NCBI RefSeq assembly: GCF_927312905.1
Contig: NZ_CAKMHQ010000052.1
Location: forward strand, 1 to 62,340
Length of the DNA: 62,340 nt
DNA from: Candidatus Nitrotoga sp. 1052
Lineage (GTDB): Bacteria; Pseudomonadota; Gammaproteobacteria; Burkholderiales; Gallionellaceae
Direction: 5' to 3'
Shown here: piece after piece, positions 1 through 9,538 of the stretch
Layout of the letters: each line of letters begins with the position of its first letter
Numbering within the stretch: the stretch's first letter is position 1
Notes under the pieces: model-generated
Database searches by the model: none
The model's input: only the letters and a program-made list of their open reading frames with translations
Told to the model about the DNA's origin: nothing
Program-made: the position numbers and the translations under genes

Positions 1-487
1 GACAGTACGCCCTAGTTTATTGAAATGCAACGGGGTTTTGTGGGGAGACCTCAGGAGCAGACTTCAATGGCACTCATGCAGTGTGTCTTTAATATTTTAG
101 GGATATCAGCACGGGGCACAAAACTTCCGATACATGCCGACCTTGTTACCCCGAGGGTTCGCTGACCTGGCTTCAATTATCCACTCGCCAGCACTACAAT
201 CTTTCCTATCCAGACATGAGGCAACCTTATTAAGTTTACGAGGCTACATTCAGGTTCACCTGCATACAGCTATATGCTTTTGATCAAATATCATACCTTC
301 ATGCTATCAATGTTAATGGACAACTCCTTTGATGGAGCTTTTTAACCTGATTCTAAATTCCTGGTACTTCGAACGCTTCTTTCCTGTAGTCCTTTAATTT
401 TATGCGTCATATATTTCAAGGATTTTTCTTAGTCAAAAATAAGCAATTTGCTTATTCGTCTTTTTTATGTGCCGCTTTATTATGTGA
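1..487. other. Left edge, no gene recognised
   Basis: No reading frame here resembles a known protein and I found no tRNA or rRNA. A weak hairpin (CTCC/GGAG arms followed by TTTTT) lies near 327-345 and could be a small terminator for a gene that ended further left. The stretch just before 533 is AT-rich and probably contains the promoter of the next gene, but I cannot place -35/-10 boxes with confidence. Confidence 0.4.
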
Positions 488-532
488 CTATCGTCGGAAT
501 AACATTAAACGATTGATACTTGGAGGCAACAC

Positions 533-832
533 ATGTCGGGTGAATTTGTAAGGGTGATCGCGAGGATCACTGCTCAGTTCGATAAAGTTGAGGAACTTAA
601 ATCCGTATTGCTGGGCCTTGTTGAACCCACGCGAGTAGAAAAGGATTGCATCAGCTATCAACTCGTACAAGATAAAACCGACCTCGCCGAGTTTGTCTTC
701 ATTGAAGAATGGACCAGCGATTCGGCTATAGATGCCCACATGGCATCCTCTCATGTACAAGATGCCTTCTCTAAGGCTCAATCGTTGCTCGCCAAAGCGC
801 CTGATATCAGAAAATATGTGATTCTCCGATAA
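533..832 (+). CDS. Antibiotic biosynthesis monooxygenase (ABM) domain protein, putative quinol monooxygenase
   Basis: A 99-residue protein of the size of single-domain ABM proteins such as YgiN. The pattern fits the dimeric alpha+beta barrel fold: an opening strand (VRVIARITAQ), a helix carrying the LVEPTRVEKDCISYQL segment where this family has EPGC-like residues, then FIEEWTS and a helix with HMASSHVQ. Such proteins are cofactor-free oxygenases acting on quinol-like or phenolic substrates, or act in quinone redox stress; the substrate cannot be told. The ATG at 533 is preceded by a good GGAGG at 522-526. The FAD oxidoreductase follows 57 bp downstream on the same strand, so the two may be co-transcribed. 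Confidence 0.75.
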   Translation: MSGEFVRVIARITAQFDKVEELKSVLLGLVEPTRVEKDCISYQLVQDKTDLAEFVFIEEWTSDSAIDAHMASSHVQDAFSKAQSLLAKAPDIRKYVILR

Positions 833-889
833 CGGCATCAGCAATTTACGATTGATTACCTGTCCCCAAACATCAGCTCGAGGTGCTCA

Positions 890-2227
890 ATGAACGATAT
901 TACGATCTCTCAACCCTATCATGGTTTGCTTGAAAATGAAGGCCATATTCGCAGCAATTGGGGACTGAGCCAAACGACGAAACCCGCTGTTTATGTCGAG
1001 CCGATAAGCTACGCTGATGTGCAGGCCGTGGTACGCGACGAGCAGCGGTTTCCAACCCCTGTCCACCCGGTTGGTTCACTATTATCTGTGACATCCACTA
1101 TCGTCAATAACGGCGGGACGATGTTGTGTACGCGTAAACTCGACGAAATTGTAGGCCTCGAATCAGACAACACAGGAAGAAAGGTGGTTCGGGTGCAGGC
1201 TGGGTGCCGTCTTAAAAAGCTCAACATGTGGCTTCAGGCACGTGGAGTGGAAATCCCGTTTCAGGCGGAAATCGGCGAAGCCACCGTAGGCTCCGTCGCG
1301 GTTGGAGATACCAAGGATTCATCGTTGGATGGCCTCGGTTATTTTTCCACGCATGTCGTCGCTCTGACTTATGTTGACGACAAAGGCAAGCTTCGCACAC
1401 TGTCTGACTATAAGGATGGAATTGTGTTTCATGAGTTCAAGTGTTCTTTTGGACTCTCCGGCATTGTCGTCGAATGCCAAATCGAAGTGCGGCCGGCTTC
1501 GCTTTGCAGGTCAGAGATATCATTTGAAGTTTTTCCGTCGCCGGAAGAACTTGCACACCGGTTAATAAGCAAACGTGAGGCGTGTGACGCTTTGTTTGCA
1601 ATTGTATTTCTCAATCAACTGGCGAGTTTCTTAGATGAGCGATTCAAGGCAGGTTTCGGTACGGTAACGCCAGCTTCGTCACAGCCTGCCTGCGATGAAT
1701 TTCGCATCGCAAAGCGCTTGGCGATCCAGCACGGATTTGAGGGTGTCGAAGTGCCGCAACCCAAAGAGCTTATCTACTCCCGCCATGATTTCGTTAACGA
1801 GTATTGGCGCCCATCAGCGGATGAGCGCCGTCTTGACTTCCAGTTTTACGAACACGATATCACGCAACTTACCCGTGTCATCGTCGACTCATATAAATTT
1901 ACAAAGGATTTTGAACAACAAACCGGCTATGCACCGAACGGGTGGGCGACCTACTTCGTCCATCGCCCGGAAAAAGTTAAGAAACCTTTCGGACTTTACT
2001 CTGGTGGTTCCGGTATTTCGTTCTCATTTGACCCGATTTGTTCCAACCCTGCAGAACCTCGCTGGCAACGTTTCGCACAGGAATATAACAAGCTGGCGAT
2101 TAATACGCTTGGCGGCAATGCCTCACCAATCCAAACACAATGGTTACAGCTTGGCGACGTAAAAATTCCGAAAAAGTTGGCTTACCCGCGTTTTACAACG
2201 AAGTACTACGAGCAGTTTCTCGAGTAA
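890..2227 (+). CDS. FAD-binding oxidoreductase, PCMH-type (aldonolactone-oxidase-like)
   Basis: A 445-residue protein whose N-terminal part (about residues 30-205) reads as a PCMH-type FAD-binding domain: the VEPISYADVQAVV opening, the PVHPVGSLLSVT segment at the usual FAD-contacting loop, a VRVQAGCRLKKLNMWL strand-helix, and the later GDTKDSSLDGLG and LSGIVVECQIEV segments. The C-terminal half is less recognisable and does not clearly show the HWGK-type motif of true sugar-lactone oxidases. The place where covalent-FAD members have an extra His or Cys carries neither obviously. The substrate is unknown. It lies directly downstream of the ABM monooxygenase on the same strand; both are redox enzymes and may share a pathway (inference). 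Confidence 0.7.
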   Translation: MNDITISQPYHGLLENEGHIRSNWGLSQTTKPAVYVEPISYADVQAVVRDEQRFPTPVHPVGSLLSVTSTIVNNGGTMLCTRKLDEIVGLESDNTGRKVVRVQAGCRLKKLNMWLQARGVEIPFQAEIGEATVGSVAVGDTKDSSLDGLGYFSTHVVALTYVDDKGKLRTLSDYKDGIVFHEFKCSFGLSGIVVECQIEVRPASLCRSEISFEVFPSPEELAHRLISKREACDALFAIVFLNQLASFLDERFKAGFGTVTPASSQPACDEFRIAKRLAIQHGFEGVEVPQPKELIYSRHDFVNEYWRPSADERRLDFQFYEHDITQLTRVIVDSYKFTKDFEQQTGYAPNGWATYFVHRPEKVKKPFGLYSGGSGISFSFDPICSNPAEPRWQRFAQEYNKLAINTLGGNASPIQTQWLQLGDVKIPKKLAYPRFTTKYYEQFLE

Positions 2228-2827
2228 AAGAAAATAATAAAATGGAGGGAGTCTTCTATGGCCCTGCCTTAAGGCCAAACGTAGAGAAAAAAGTGAAGTC
2301 GGTTGGCAACAGAGGAGTCCAACGGGCCAAGCAGCTAGTTGATTTGCATGGTATCGCTGCGAGTAAACAACGGCTTACAGGGTGGCCGGGGCGAGTCTGT
2401 TTCCGTTGCCGGTTAAGGAAGATCCCGATGTACCCTGTGATCTCCTGTATGGCCTGATTCCGGGTACGCTGGTGTACCACTCGAATCCCGACTTCCAGAC
2501 GGGCGTTCTCTCGCGCCCGTGGCGACACAGAGGTTGATTCCGCTAGGCGTAACAACAAGTAGCGGTAACAATTGCCGGCATTGAGCTCTTACCCGTATCC
2601 ATGAAGGGCGATTTGCATTGAGCAGTTTGCATGTGCAGAAGCAAAGCGTGCCTGAAATTTGGAATGCGGTGCTCGCGGCATAGCGCTTTACGCTCACGTA
2701 AATTCGTGTGGTCGAGTTTTGCGGTTTCGGCATCTCCAAAAGCACCCCCCATGTAGAGTCGTAAATGTGTGAAAATAGCGACTGCAAATCGGGCATTTAA
2801 ATAAATCCTAATAATAAAGGCGACAAA
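2228..2827. other. About 600 bp without a supported gene
   Basis: Open frames occur on both strands but none shows family features or a coherent start. An ATG at 2242 behind an AT-rich leader opens a frame running to 2457 (starts MEGVFYGPAL), but it does not resemble anything I know. The last 60 bases before 2828 are AT-rich and may hold the promoter of the small gene that follows. Confidence 0.4.
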
Positions 2828-2980
2828 TTGGTACAACCTAATTTTCAATTCGAAAAGCGTCAAAAAGAATTAGCCAAGAAAAAAAAGAAAGAAGAGAAAA
2901 AACAGCGCAAATTAGAAGATAAAACCCCGCCTGCTTCAGACCAGTCCGGTCACGCTGACGATGAAAGCCCGTCCACCTAA
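2828..2980 (+). CDS. Small lysine-rich charged protein (50 aa), TTG start
   Basis: This 51-codon frame begins at TTG behind an AAAGGCG ribosome-binding site about 5 bases upstream. The product starts MVQPNFQFEKRQKEL, continues with a run of lysines (KKKKKEEKKQRK) and ends in an acidic SGHADDESPST tail. The QPNFQFEKRQKELAKKKKKE pattern recalls a short hypothetical protein family that I believe is common in betaproteobacteria. The function is unknown; the highly charged helical composition suggests RNA or ribosome binding, which is only a guess. No ATG lies in this frame upstream, so TTG is the only plausible start. Confidence 0.6.
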   Translation: MVQPNFQFEKRQKELAKKKKKEEKKQRKLEDKTPPASDQSGHADDESPST

Positions 2981-3040
2981 ATCAGAACAACGCAGCTTTC
3001 GGCAAGTCTGAGGCTGGCTTGCCGGCAAAGCGTGAATGTA

Positions 3041-3802
3041 ATGCCTGACACCTACACTGATTGCCCCAAGTGCGGATACAAGTTACCGCAACCCTTACCG
3101 AGCAATGCCGCATGCCCTGCCTGCGGCATTTATTTTTTTAAGTGGCAACCATTGACAGAAGCCTCCGTGATTTACGATGCCGATCCGGGCACGACCACTC
3201 GTAGTTGGCGCAGACGCATGGAGAATTTTCTCACTCCCAAGGAGCAGATGGATACGCTATCTTTCTATGGGCGTTGTCTGCTGCTCGTACTTCTGACGTG
3301 GTGGAGCTGGAAACTATTTGCTTACGATTACCGTAGCGGCGAGATAGGCGGCTCCTTCATGCACAATATCCTGCTTCCCATCCACGAGGCCGGACACGTG
3401 TTGTTTATGCCCTTCGGCCAGTGGCTCACCGTCCTCGGCGGCAGCCTGTTCCAGCTGGCCTTACCCGGCGGAATTGCCATCGCCTTTATCTGGATAAATC
3501 GCGACAACTTCGGCGCAGCGATCGGGCTATGGTGGACAAGTGTCAGCTTGATAGACCTTGCACCTTACATTTATGATGCACTGCGACCGCAATTAATTTT
3601 GCTCGGAGGTAGCGTCGGCGAAGACGGCCCGCACGATTGGATATATTTACTCGACAGCGTTGGTCAGCGCCCCAATGCTCAGCACTGGGGCGCGCTGGCG
3701 CATACGCTGGGCGGCTTGGTTATGTTTGCCGCGCTGAGTTGGGCAAGTGCTGTGTTGTGGCGGCAGCGATTGAAATTAAGCAAGTCATTGAGCGCCGACT
3801 AG
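3041..3802 (+). CDS. Zinc-ribbon membrane protein with an HEAGH motif (M50-like, putative)
   Basis: The N-terminus has two CxxC pairs (CPKC and CPAC, about 17 residues apart), a rubredoxin-type zinc ribbon. After a linker come several hydrophobic segments and, about residue 115, the motif HEAGH within LLPIHEAGHVLFMPFG, which matches the HExxH zinc site of intramembrane or M50-type metallopeptidases. The second metal-ligand motif of site-2 proteases (NxxPxxxxDG) was not found, so catalytic activity is uncertain. A GTG at 3032 in the same frame is an alternative start. It stands alone on the plus strand and converges with yaeQ, whose 3' end is 6 bp away. A proteolytic role is possible but unproven. 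Confidence 0.65.
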   Translation: MPDTYTDCPKCGYKLPQPLPSNAACPACGIYFFKWQPLTEASVIYDADPGTTTRSWRRRMENFLTPKEQMDTLSFYGRCLLLVLLTWWSWKLFAYDYRSGEIGGSFMHNILLPIHEAGHVLFMPFGQWLTVLGGSLFQLALPGGIAIAFIWINRDNFGAAIGLWWTSVSLIDLAPYIYDALRPQLILLGGSVGEDGPHDWIYLLDSVGQRPNAQHWGALAHTLGGLVMFAALSWASAVLWRQRLKLSKSLSAD

Positions 3803-3808
3803 CTGCGC

Positions 3809-4366
3809 TCAATGTCCGCGAGTGGATGGCACTTTTAGCAACACCCGTTCCACCTGCGCACTGTCATTCCCATCGCTCAACCATACCTGTCCATCCTGAA
3901 TGGTGCATTGCAACTGCATGTTGCGCTGAGCCAGCTTGGCGATGGCGCGCGTGTTTTCCATCGGCAGGTTAATTACGCTTAGATTTTTGAGTCGTTCGAA
4001 TTGACTGCTGTTTTGTGCGAACCACATATCTGCGACGCGACCGCCATAGGTGTAAACAATTACCTGATTAGAGCGACCGCAGGCTTTACGTATTAGTTTT
4101 TCGTCGGGAAGCCCGACGTCTATCCACAACTCAATCGCACCCGTTAAATCTTTCCGCCACAAATCTGCCTCATCATCAGCGGTCATTCCCTGGCCGAATT
4201 CCAGATATTCATGGGCATGCAACGCAAAGGCCAACAACCGCACCATCATGCGCTCGTCTGTTTCAGAAGGGTGTCGTGCAAGAGTTAGCGCGTGATCTTG
4301 GTAATAGTGACGCTCCATGTCTGCGATTTGCAGATTGGCTTTGAAGATGGTTGCTTTAATCGCCAT
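3809..4366 (-). CDS. yaeQ: YaeQ family protein
   Basis: A 185-residue protein matching the YaeQ family along its whole length: MAIKATIFKANLQIADM at the start, HPSETDERMMVRLLAFALHA and the ELWIDVGLPDEKLIRKA block, which in this family forms a PD-(D/E)XK-nuclease-like fold. E. coli YaeQ was once reported as a suppressor of rfaH haemolysin defects, but no biochemical role is settled. It is the last gene of the minus-strand run prfC - S4 protein - arfB - yaeQ. Pairing with arfB is common in proteobacteria. Confidence 0.9.
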   Translation of the reverse strand: MAIKATIFKANLQIADMERHYYQDHALTLARHPSETDERMMVRLLAFALHAHEYLEFGQGMTADDEADLWRKDLTGAIELWIDVGLPDEKLIRKACGRSNQVIVYTYGGRVADMWFAQNSSQFERLKNLSVINLPMENTRAIAKLAQRNMQLQCTIQDGQVWLSDGNDSAQVERVLLKVPSTRGH

Positions 4367-4419
4367 ATAACTCCTGGATCCATCTCATGCAGATATGAGC
4401 CATGCTTGCTCCTGTCAAA

Positions 4420-4833
4420 TTATTCCACCACACGGCCACGCATACTTTTAGTTGCGCCATGCTTGGCTTTGCTGTCCATACGCTTTCTCTGCGAACTGCG
4501 CGTAGGTTTTGTTGCGCGACGGACGGTGGGTAACACTGCGATACTCTGCACCAACTCTTTCAAGCGTCGCAATGCCTCACCACGATTCATTTCCTGACTG
4601 CGAAATTCCTGCGCCTTGATAATCACCACGCCGTCTTTGGTGATGCGGTGATCATGCAGTTCAAGGAGCCGCGCTTTAAATGCTTCCGGCAACGATGAGG
4701 CATTGATGTCGAAACGCAGATGCACAGCGCTGGAAACCTTGTTGACATTCTGTCCGCCCGCCCCCTGCGCACGCACGGCGGTTAGCTCGATCTCATGATC
4801 AGGAATGGTAACGTTGTGGGAGATATACAGCAT
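4420..4833 (-). CDS. arfB: Alternative ribosome-rescue factor B, peptidyl-tRNA hydrolase
   Basis: A 137-residue protein with the catalytic GGQ loop of release factors at residues 26-28 (RAQGAGGQNVNK), followed by a short catalytic domain and a long basic C-terminal tail (RRATKPTRSSQRKRM). In ArfB/YaeJ this tail inserts into the empty mRNA channel of stalled ribosomes so that GGQ can hydrolyse the peptidyl-tRNA. The length matches E. coli ArfB (140 aa), so it is not RF1/RF2. It is co-directional with prfC, which encodes RF3. Its start lies 5 bp after the stop of the S4 protein gene, suggesting one transcript. Confidence 0.93.
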   Translation of the reverse strand: MLYISHNVTIPDHEIELTAVRAQGAGGQNVNKVSSAVHLRFDINASSLPEAFKARLLELHDHRITKDGVVIIKAQEFRSQEMNRGEALRRLKELVQSIAVLPTVRRATKPTRSSQRKRMDSKAKHGATKSMRGRVVE

Positions 4834-4838
4834 GAAGC

Positions 4839-5054
4839 TTATGCAAGCACTGTGATGCGCACATCGCCCAGGGTCACCACTGACCCTGCACGTATTTTGC
4901 AGGTTTTGCGCAATTCCACGTGCCCATCCACCGACACCACACCTTCCGCGACCAGAGCCTTGCCCGCGCCGCCGCTATCGCACACGCCAACCATTTTAAG
5001 CAATTGGTTTAGCTCGATAAATTCGTCATTAAGTTTGAATTCAAATTCTTGCAT
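4839..5054 (-). CDS. Small S4-domain RNA-binding protein (YbcJ-like)
   Basis: A 71-residue single S4 domain. The FIELNQLLKMVGVCDSGGAGKALVAEG stretch, split across the core helix-turn-helix, and VSVDGHVELRKTCKI are typical of the YbcJ/RqcP-like group that binds structured RNA, often rRNA or tRNA. It lies 25 bp downstream of prfC and 5 bp upstream of arfB, so the context is translation termination and ribosome rescue. No enzymatic domain is attached, and the RNA target is unknown. Confidence 0.85.
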   Translation of the reverse strand: MQEFEFKLNDEFIELNQLLKMVGVCDSGGAGKALVAEGVVSVDGHVELRKTCKIRAGSVVTLGDVRITVLA

Positions 5055-5079
5055 GGAAGTCTTTATGGTAGAAAATCGA

Positions 5080-6735
5080 CTACAGTTTTACCGCATGTTC
5101 GCGCGTGGTGTGGAAAACTACTTTTGGCCAGCGTTCCTGGGTGAGCTTGAGATTGACGCTGTTCGGTGCAAGATAGGCCATGTTGTTGGCGGCATCATAG
5201 GCGACGTTGTGCGACAGAGCCTTTTCAAAATCTGCGAGCATTTTTTTGTCGTCACAAGTAACCCAGCGCGCGCTCGTGGTATTGGTGCCGTCGAATACTG
5301 CGTCCACGCCATATTCGCCCATCAAGCGGCTGGCCACCACATCGAACTGCAGTACGCCGACCGCACCCAGAATTAAATCACCACCACTAACTGGCTTGAA
5401 TACTTGTACCGCGCCCTCTTCACCAAGCTGCTGCAAGCCTTTATGCAGCTGCTTGACCTTGATCGGGTTCCGGATGCGCACGGATCGGAAGAAGTCTGGT
5501 GCGAAATAAGGAATGCCCGTGAACTGCAATAACTCGCCTTCGGAAAAGCTGTCGCCGATCTGCATGTTGCCGTGGTTAGGTAGGCCGATGATGTCGCCGG
5601 CGTAGGCTTCCTCTACCTGCTCACGGCTGGAGGCCATAAAAGTGACAACATTGGACACACGAATTTCGCGGTTAATGCGCAAATGCTTAATCTTCATGCC
5701 ACGCTCGAAACGCCCGGAGCAAACACGCAAGAAGGCGATGCGATCACGATGATTCGCGTCCATGTTGGCTTGTATTTTGAACACGAAACCAGTAAAAGCC
5801 GCTTCGGTAGGTGCGACAACACGTACAGTGGCATCGCGCGCACGCGGCGCCGGTGCCCAATCCAACAGGGCGTTGAGAATTTCGCGCACGCCGAAGTTGT
5901 TGATAGCGGAGCCGAAGAAGACGGGGGTTTGCGTGCCGGCCAGAAACGCGGCAAGATCAAAAGGATGAGAAGCTCCATGTAATAGCTCAACTTCTGCTTT
6001 AAGCTGTCCTATTTCCAGTGGGAACATTTCTACCAGGCGCGGATTATCGATGCCTTTAACTATTTCAAAATCTTGATCGGCGCGTTCTTCGCCCGCCGCG
6101 AACAGTAGAATCTCGTCGCGCAATAAGTGATAGACACCCCGAAAAGTCTTGCCCATCCCCAACGGCCAAGTCACTGGTGCGCACTGGACATTAAGGACAG
6201 ACTCAACCTCATCCAGCAATTCCACTGGGTCGCGTGTTTCACGATCCATCTTGTTGATGAAAGTTATGATGGGCGTGTTGCGCATACGGCACACGTTGAG
6301 CAATTTGATAGTTTGCGTTTCCACGCCCTTGGCCGCGTCGATAACCATAAGCGCGGAATCTACAGCGGTGAGCACGCGGTAGGTGTCTTCTGAAAAATCC
6401 TGGTGGCCGGGGGTATCGAGCAGATTGACTACATGGTTGCGATATTCGAACTGCATCACTGAGCTGGCTACAGAAATGCCGCGTTGCTTCTCGATATCCA
6501 TCCAGTCGGAAGTTGCGTGGCGGCCACTCTTGCGTGCCTTTACCGTACCCGCCAATTGAATCGCGCCGGAAAACAGCAGTAATTTTTCTGTCAGCGTGGT
6601 TTTGCCCGCATCCGGGTGGGAGATGATGCCGAAGGTGCGACGGCGCGCCACTTCGCGCGTGATTAAATCACGCGCAACTGGTGCGGGTGCGTCAACTGCT
6701 TGTACTACAGGCTCTGTTACAGAATCCGTTGCCAT
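5080..6735 (-). CDS. prfC: Peptide chain release factor 3 (RF3)
   Basis: A 551-residue translational GTPase that recycles RF1/RF2 after termination. The G1 P-loop [15 protein letters not shown] starts near residue 39, G3 is [14 protein letters not shown] and G4 is NKMDRE. The central beta-barrel and the C-terminal RF3 domain ([18 protein letters not shown]) are present. Compared with E. coli RF3 (529 aa) it has about 20 extra residues at the N-terminus ([20 protein letters not shown]), low in complexity and probably flexible. It leads the minus-strand run that continues into the S4 protein, arfB and yaeQ. Confidence 0.97.
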   Translation of the reverse strand: MATDSVTEPVVQAVDAPAPVARDLITREVARRRTFGIISHPDAGKTTLTEKLLLFSGAIQLAGTVKARKSGRHATSDWMDIEKQRGISVASSVMQFEYRNHVVNLLDTPGHQDFSEDTYRVLTAVDSALMVIDAAKGVETQTIKLLNVCRMRNTPIITFINKMDRETRDPVELLDEVESVLNVQCAPVTWPLGMGKTFRGVYHLLRDEILLFAAGEERADQDFEIVKGIDNPRLVEMFPLEIGQLKAEVELLHGASHPFDLAAFLAGTQTPVFFGSAINNFGVREILNALLDWAPAPRARDATVRVVAPTEAAFTGFVFKIQANMDANHRDRIAFLRVCSGRFERGMKIKHLRINREIRVSNVVTFMASSREQVEEAYAGDIIGLPNHGNMQIGDSFSEGELLQFTGIPYFAPDFFRSVRIRNPIKVKQLHKGLQQLGEEGAVQVFKPVSGGDLILGAVGVLQFDVVASRLMGEYGVDAVFDGTNTTSARWVTCDDKKMLADFEKALSHNVAYDAANNMAYLAPNSVNLKLTQERWPKVVFHTTREHAVKL

Positions 6736-7131
6736 GATGAATGTTCTCGTAAAAATATGTATACCAATAAATTAAATACTTCTAACCAGCTCTAAAATAC
6801 CGGGACTAATTTGGGCAATGCTGAACAAGTCCCTCCGTTCGGGCTGAGCCTGTCGAAGCCATTTGCAAGTCCTTAATTTGCAGGGAGTGCGTTTCGACAG
6901 GCTTGTATGGTGTTTCTGGCTCCTTCTTGAGAAACTGGAAGGAGCCGCGGGGTGGAGGGACATCGACAGGCCTCTGCCGTGCATCGGACAGACTCAGTGA
7001 GAACTCTCCCACCCACACCCCGAACGTCGATGAAGAATCTAGCGGCTGTGCATTGACCGCCGATTTGAACGCAAGCTAACGTAGGTGTGTGCCACCCCAG
7101 CGTTGTTACTTTACTTCTAGAGGCTACTATC
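6736..7131. repeat. Intergenic region with inverted repeats, upstream of the IS110 transposase
   Basis: The stretch between prfC and the transposase has no supported gene. AGCCTGTCGAA (6847-6857) is repeated inverted as TTCGACAGGCT (6893-6903), the core of a dispersed intergenic repeat type common in bacterial genomes. A second hairpin has arms GGCTCCTTC (6918-6926) and GAAGGAGCC (6938-6946). From about 6990 to 7131 the sequence is probably the left end of the insertion sequence; GGTG (7084-7087) and CACC (7092-7095) form a small hairpin there. The exact IS boundary cannot be fixed from one copy. Confidence 0.5.
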
Positions 7132-8082
7132 ATGCAAACTTTTCCGAACATAGGTGTGGATGTTGCCAAAGACGCAGTCGTTGTGGCTTGCGCCGCGCAA
7201 AGTTTTTCTACTCACAGTGTTACCAACCAGCGCGCTCCTTTGCTGGCATGGCTGAAATCTCTGCCCACAGGCAGCCGCATCGGCCTGGAATCCACTGGCG
7301 GCTATCACGAATTACTGGCCGATCTGGCACACGCGCAAGGCTATGTCGTATTCCTGCTCAATCCGTTGGATACCAAGCACTATGCCCGTGCCATGGGTAA
7401 CCGCGCCAAAACAGACCGGGTGGATGCCGAACTGATCGCCCGTCTCATCGCTCAAGAACATACGCGTTTACGCCCTTACACCCCCCCTACAGCCGACCAG
7501 CGCAAGCTGGATCGCATGATCCGGCGGCGCGCCAATATCGTTCGCATCAAAAGCTCGCTCACGCTGACGATGAGCAACCTGAGTGGCTTTACCGCCGAAC
7601 TCAAAGCTGTCTCGAACAAGCTTGATGCCCTGATTGCCAAGATCGATTCCACCATGACCGCGATTGCGGCGCATTCCCCGCAACACAAGGAAGCGCAACA
7701 GCGTTTGCAAACCATTGCAGGTGTCGGCCCCGTGGTGGGCATGGCGCTGACCAATACGTTGGAGCGCGTGCCTTTCCGCAATGCGGATGCATTCGTCGCA
7801 TTCACGGGCTTCGACCCGAGAGCCAACGACTCCGGCAACAAGATTGGCCGCAGGCGCCTATCCAAACGCGGCCCCGCCGAGTTGCGTCGCTTGCTGTTTA
7901 ACGCTGCAATGGCCGCCGCCAAATCCAAAGCTTGGAAGCCTATCTATGAGCATTACCGCGCCCAAGGCTGGAGCACTACCGCAGCACTGGTAATCATCGC
8001 CCGCAAAATCGCCCGCGCAGCATGGTCTATTCATCATTACCATTCAACTTTCGACCCGGAAAGGATTACAAAAAATGCTTGA
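7132..8082 (+). mobile_element. IS110-family transposase (DEDD recombinase)
   Basis: A 316-residue transposase. The N-terminal RuvC-like domain shows the acidic residues of the DEDD tetrad in GVDVAKD, LESTGGY and KTDRVDAEL. The C-terminal Tnp_20 domain has the GVGPVVGMAL helix-hairpin and, in FDPRANDSGNKIGRR, the conserved serine. The ATG at 7132 gives the usual MxxFPNIGVDVAKD start; the frame is open further upstream but that part is not family-like. The gene looks intact. IS110 elements have no classical terminal inverted repeats and are guided by an element-encoded bridge RNA, so the ends need a second copy to define. Confidence 0.92.
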
Positions 8083-8128
8083 CGCGAACCATAGAATCTC
8101 AACGCGAACGGATTTGTTCAGCGTAGTC

Positions 8129-8527
8129 TTAGCGAATATCTCCATCCACATAAAACCATAGGTCGCCTTCGCGCACGAAGCGACTGACTTCGTGCAGTCG
8201 ATATGCACGACCGCCTATTTTATAGCGCGCCACAAACTCCACTACGGCGCGATCCTGTTCCTGAAGATTGTACTCATGGCGCTTCACCTCCAATCCCAGC
8301 CACTTTGTCTTAACTTTATCAGCAGCATCCTGCGGGGCGGGGCGTGTAGATGGATGCCAAGTCGCCAGTATGTAATCCTCGCATTCCAATGTGTAAGCGA
8401 CATAGCGGGAGCGCATCAATGCTTCAGCGCTGGGGGCAGGCGTGTTGCACCCGATATAACGCCCACAACAGTCTGTGAAATTTTTATTGCTGTCGCAGGC
8501 GCAACGAGTTTGGATATCTGAGCCCAT
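8129..8527 (-). CDS. YchJ-family SEC-C motif protein
   Basis: A 132-residue protein of the YchJ/UPF0225 type. A cysteine-rich N-terminus (CACDSNKNFTDCCGRYI) resembles the SEC-C zinc motif. It is followed by the family segment PSAEALMRSRYVAYTLECED and a compact alpha+beta domain ending LWFYVDGDIR. The molecular function is unknown; the fold is NTF2-like in related proteins. A TTG three bases upstream is possible but the ATG at 8527 is preferred. The gene begins 3 bp after the srkA stop codon, so it is probably co-transcribed with DUF1415 and srkA. Confidence 0.88.
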   Translation of the reverse strand: MGSDIQTRCACDSNKNFTDCCGRYIGCNTPAPSAEALMRSRYVAYTLECEDYILATWHPSTRPAPQDAADKVKTKWLGLEVKRHEYNLQEQDRAVVEFVARYKIGGRAYRLHEVSRFVREGDLWFYVDGDIR

Positions 8528-8530
8528 CAA

Positions 8531-9538
8531 TTAAACCGGCCATAGCGGCTGTTCATCCATCAGCGCGATCTGCTCGCGCAATTCCAGAATGCGATCTTGC
8601 CAATAGTGTTGAGTATTAAACCACGGGAAGGCTTGCTTGAAAGCTGGGTCATCCCAGCGCTGTGCCAGCCAGGCGGAATAATGAATCAGGCGCAAGGTAC
8701 GCAGTGCTTCGACCAGATGCAACTCACATGAATCAAAATCGTAAAAGTCTTCATACCCCGCCAGCACGTCATTCAACTGCCGCGCCATGTCAGCACGCTC
8801 GCCCGACAACAGCATCCACAAGTCCTGCACAGCAGGGCCCATGCGGCTATCGTCAAAATCAACGAAATGCGGGCCATCGTCCGTCCACAGCACGTTACCC
8901 GCATGGCAATCTCCATGCAGCCGTAGCGCTCTTACATTGCTGCCGGCACGCTCAAAGCAATGACGCACACCCACCAGTGCCTGCTCTGCTACGCTGCGAT
9001 AGGCCGCATCAAGATCAGCCGGGATAAAATTATTGGTCAGTAAAAAATCAAGCGGTTCTAAACCGAAGCTCGCTATATCCAGTGTGGGGCGATGCTGAAA
9101 CGATTTGAGCGCGCCAATGGCGTGGATACGACCAAGGAAGCGACCCATCCATTCCAGCGTGTTTCGATCTTCAAGTTCAGGCGCACGCCCGCCGTGCTTG
9201 GGAAAAACGGCGAAGCGAAATCCTTCGAAGGTGTGCAGTGTTTTGCCACCCAGCACCAAAGCAGGTACTACCGGGATTTCGCGCTCGACCAGTTCCTGCA
9301 CGAAAGCATGTTCTTCGAGTATTGCCGCATTCGTCCAGCGCTCCGGCCGATAAAATTTTGCTACCAGCGGCGAGCTTTCTTCCATCCCTACTTGATAGAC
9401 GCGGTTCTCATAGCTGTTAAGAGCCAGCAGGCGGCCATCGCTGTGGCAGCCCAAGCTGTCTAACGCGTTCATGACGCAATCGGGGGTAAGTATAGAGAAA
9501 GTTGGCGATGTCACCGTTAAAGCTCTTTGCGCAGTCAT
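8531..9538 (-). CDS. srkA: Stress response kinase A (SrkA/YihE), serine/threonine kinase
   Basis: A 335-residue aminoglycoside-phosphotransferase-fold kinase. The catalytic loop LHGDCHAGNVLW and the metal-binding VDFDDSRMGP are clear. The N-terminal SFENRVYQVG-like segment (LNSYENRVYQVGMEE) and the lysine in PLVAKFYRPERW match SrkA, which phosphorylates proteins and counteracts stress-induced programmed death in E. coli. The length agrees with E. coli SrkA (328 aa). Its ATG overlaps the stop of the DUF1415 gene as ATGA (9535-9538), a sign of translational coupling. Confidence 0.93.
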   Translation of the reverse strand: MTAQRALTVTSPTFSILTPDCVMNALDSLGCHSDGRLLALNSYENRVYQVGMEESSPLVAKFYRPERWTNAAILEEHAFVQELVEREIPVVPALVLGGKTLHTFEGFRFAVFPKHGGRAPELEDRNTLEWMGRFLGRIHAIGALKSFQHRPTLDIASFGLEPLDFLLTNNFIPADLDAAYRSVAEQALVGVRHCFERAGSNVRALRLHGDCHAGNVLWTDDGPHFVDFDDSRMGPAVQDLWMLLSGERADMARQLNDVLAGYEDFYDFDSCELHLVEALRTLRLIHYSAWLAQRWDDPAFKQAFPWFNTQHYWQDRILELREQIALMDEQPLWPV

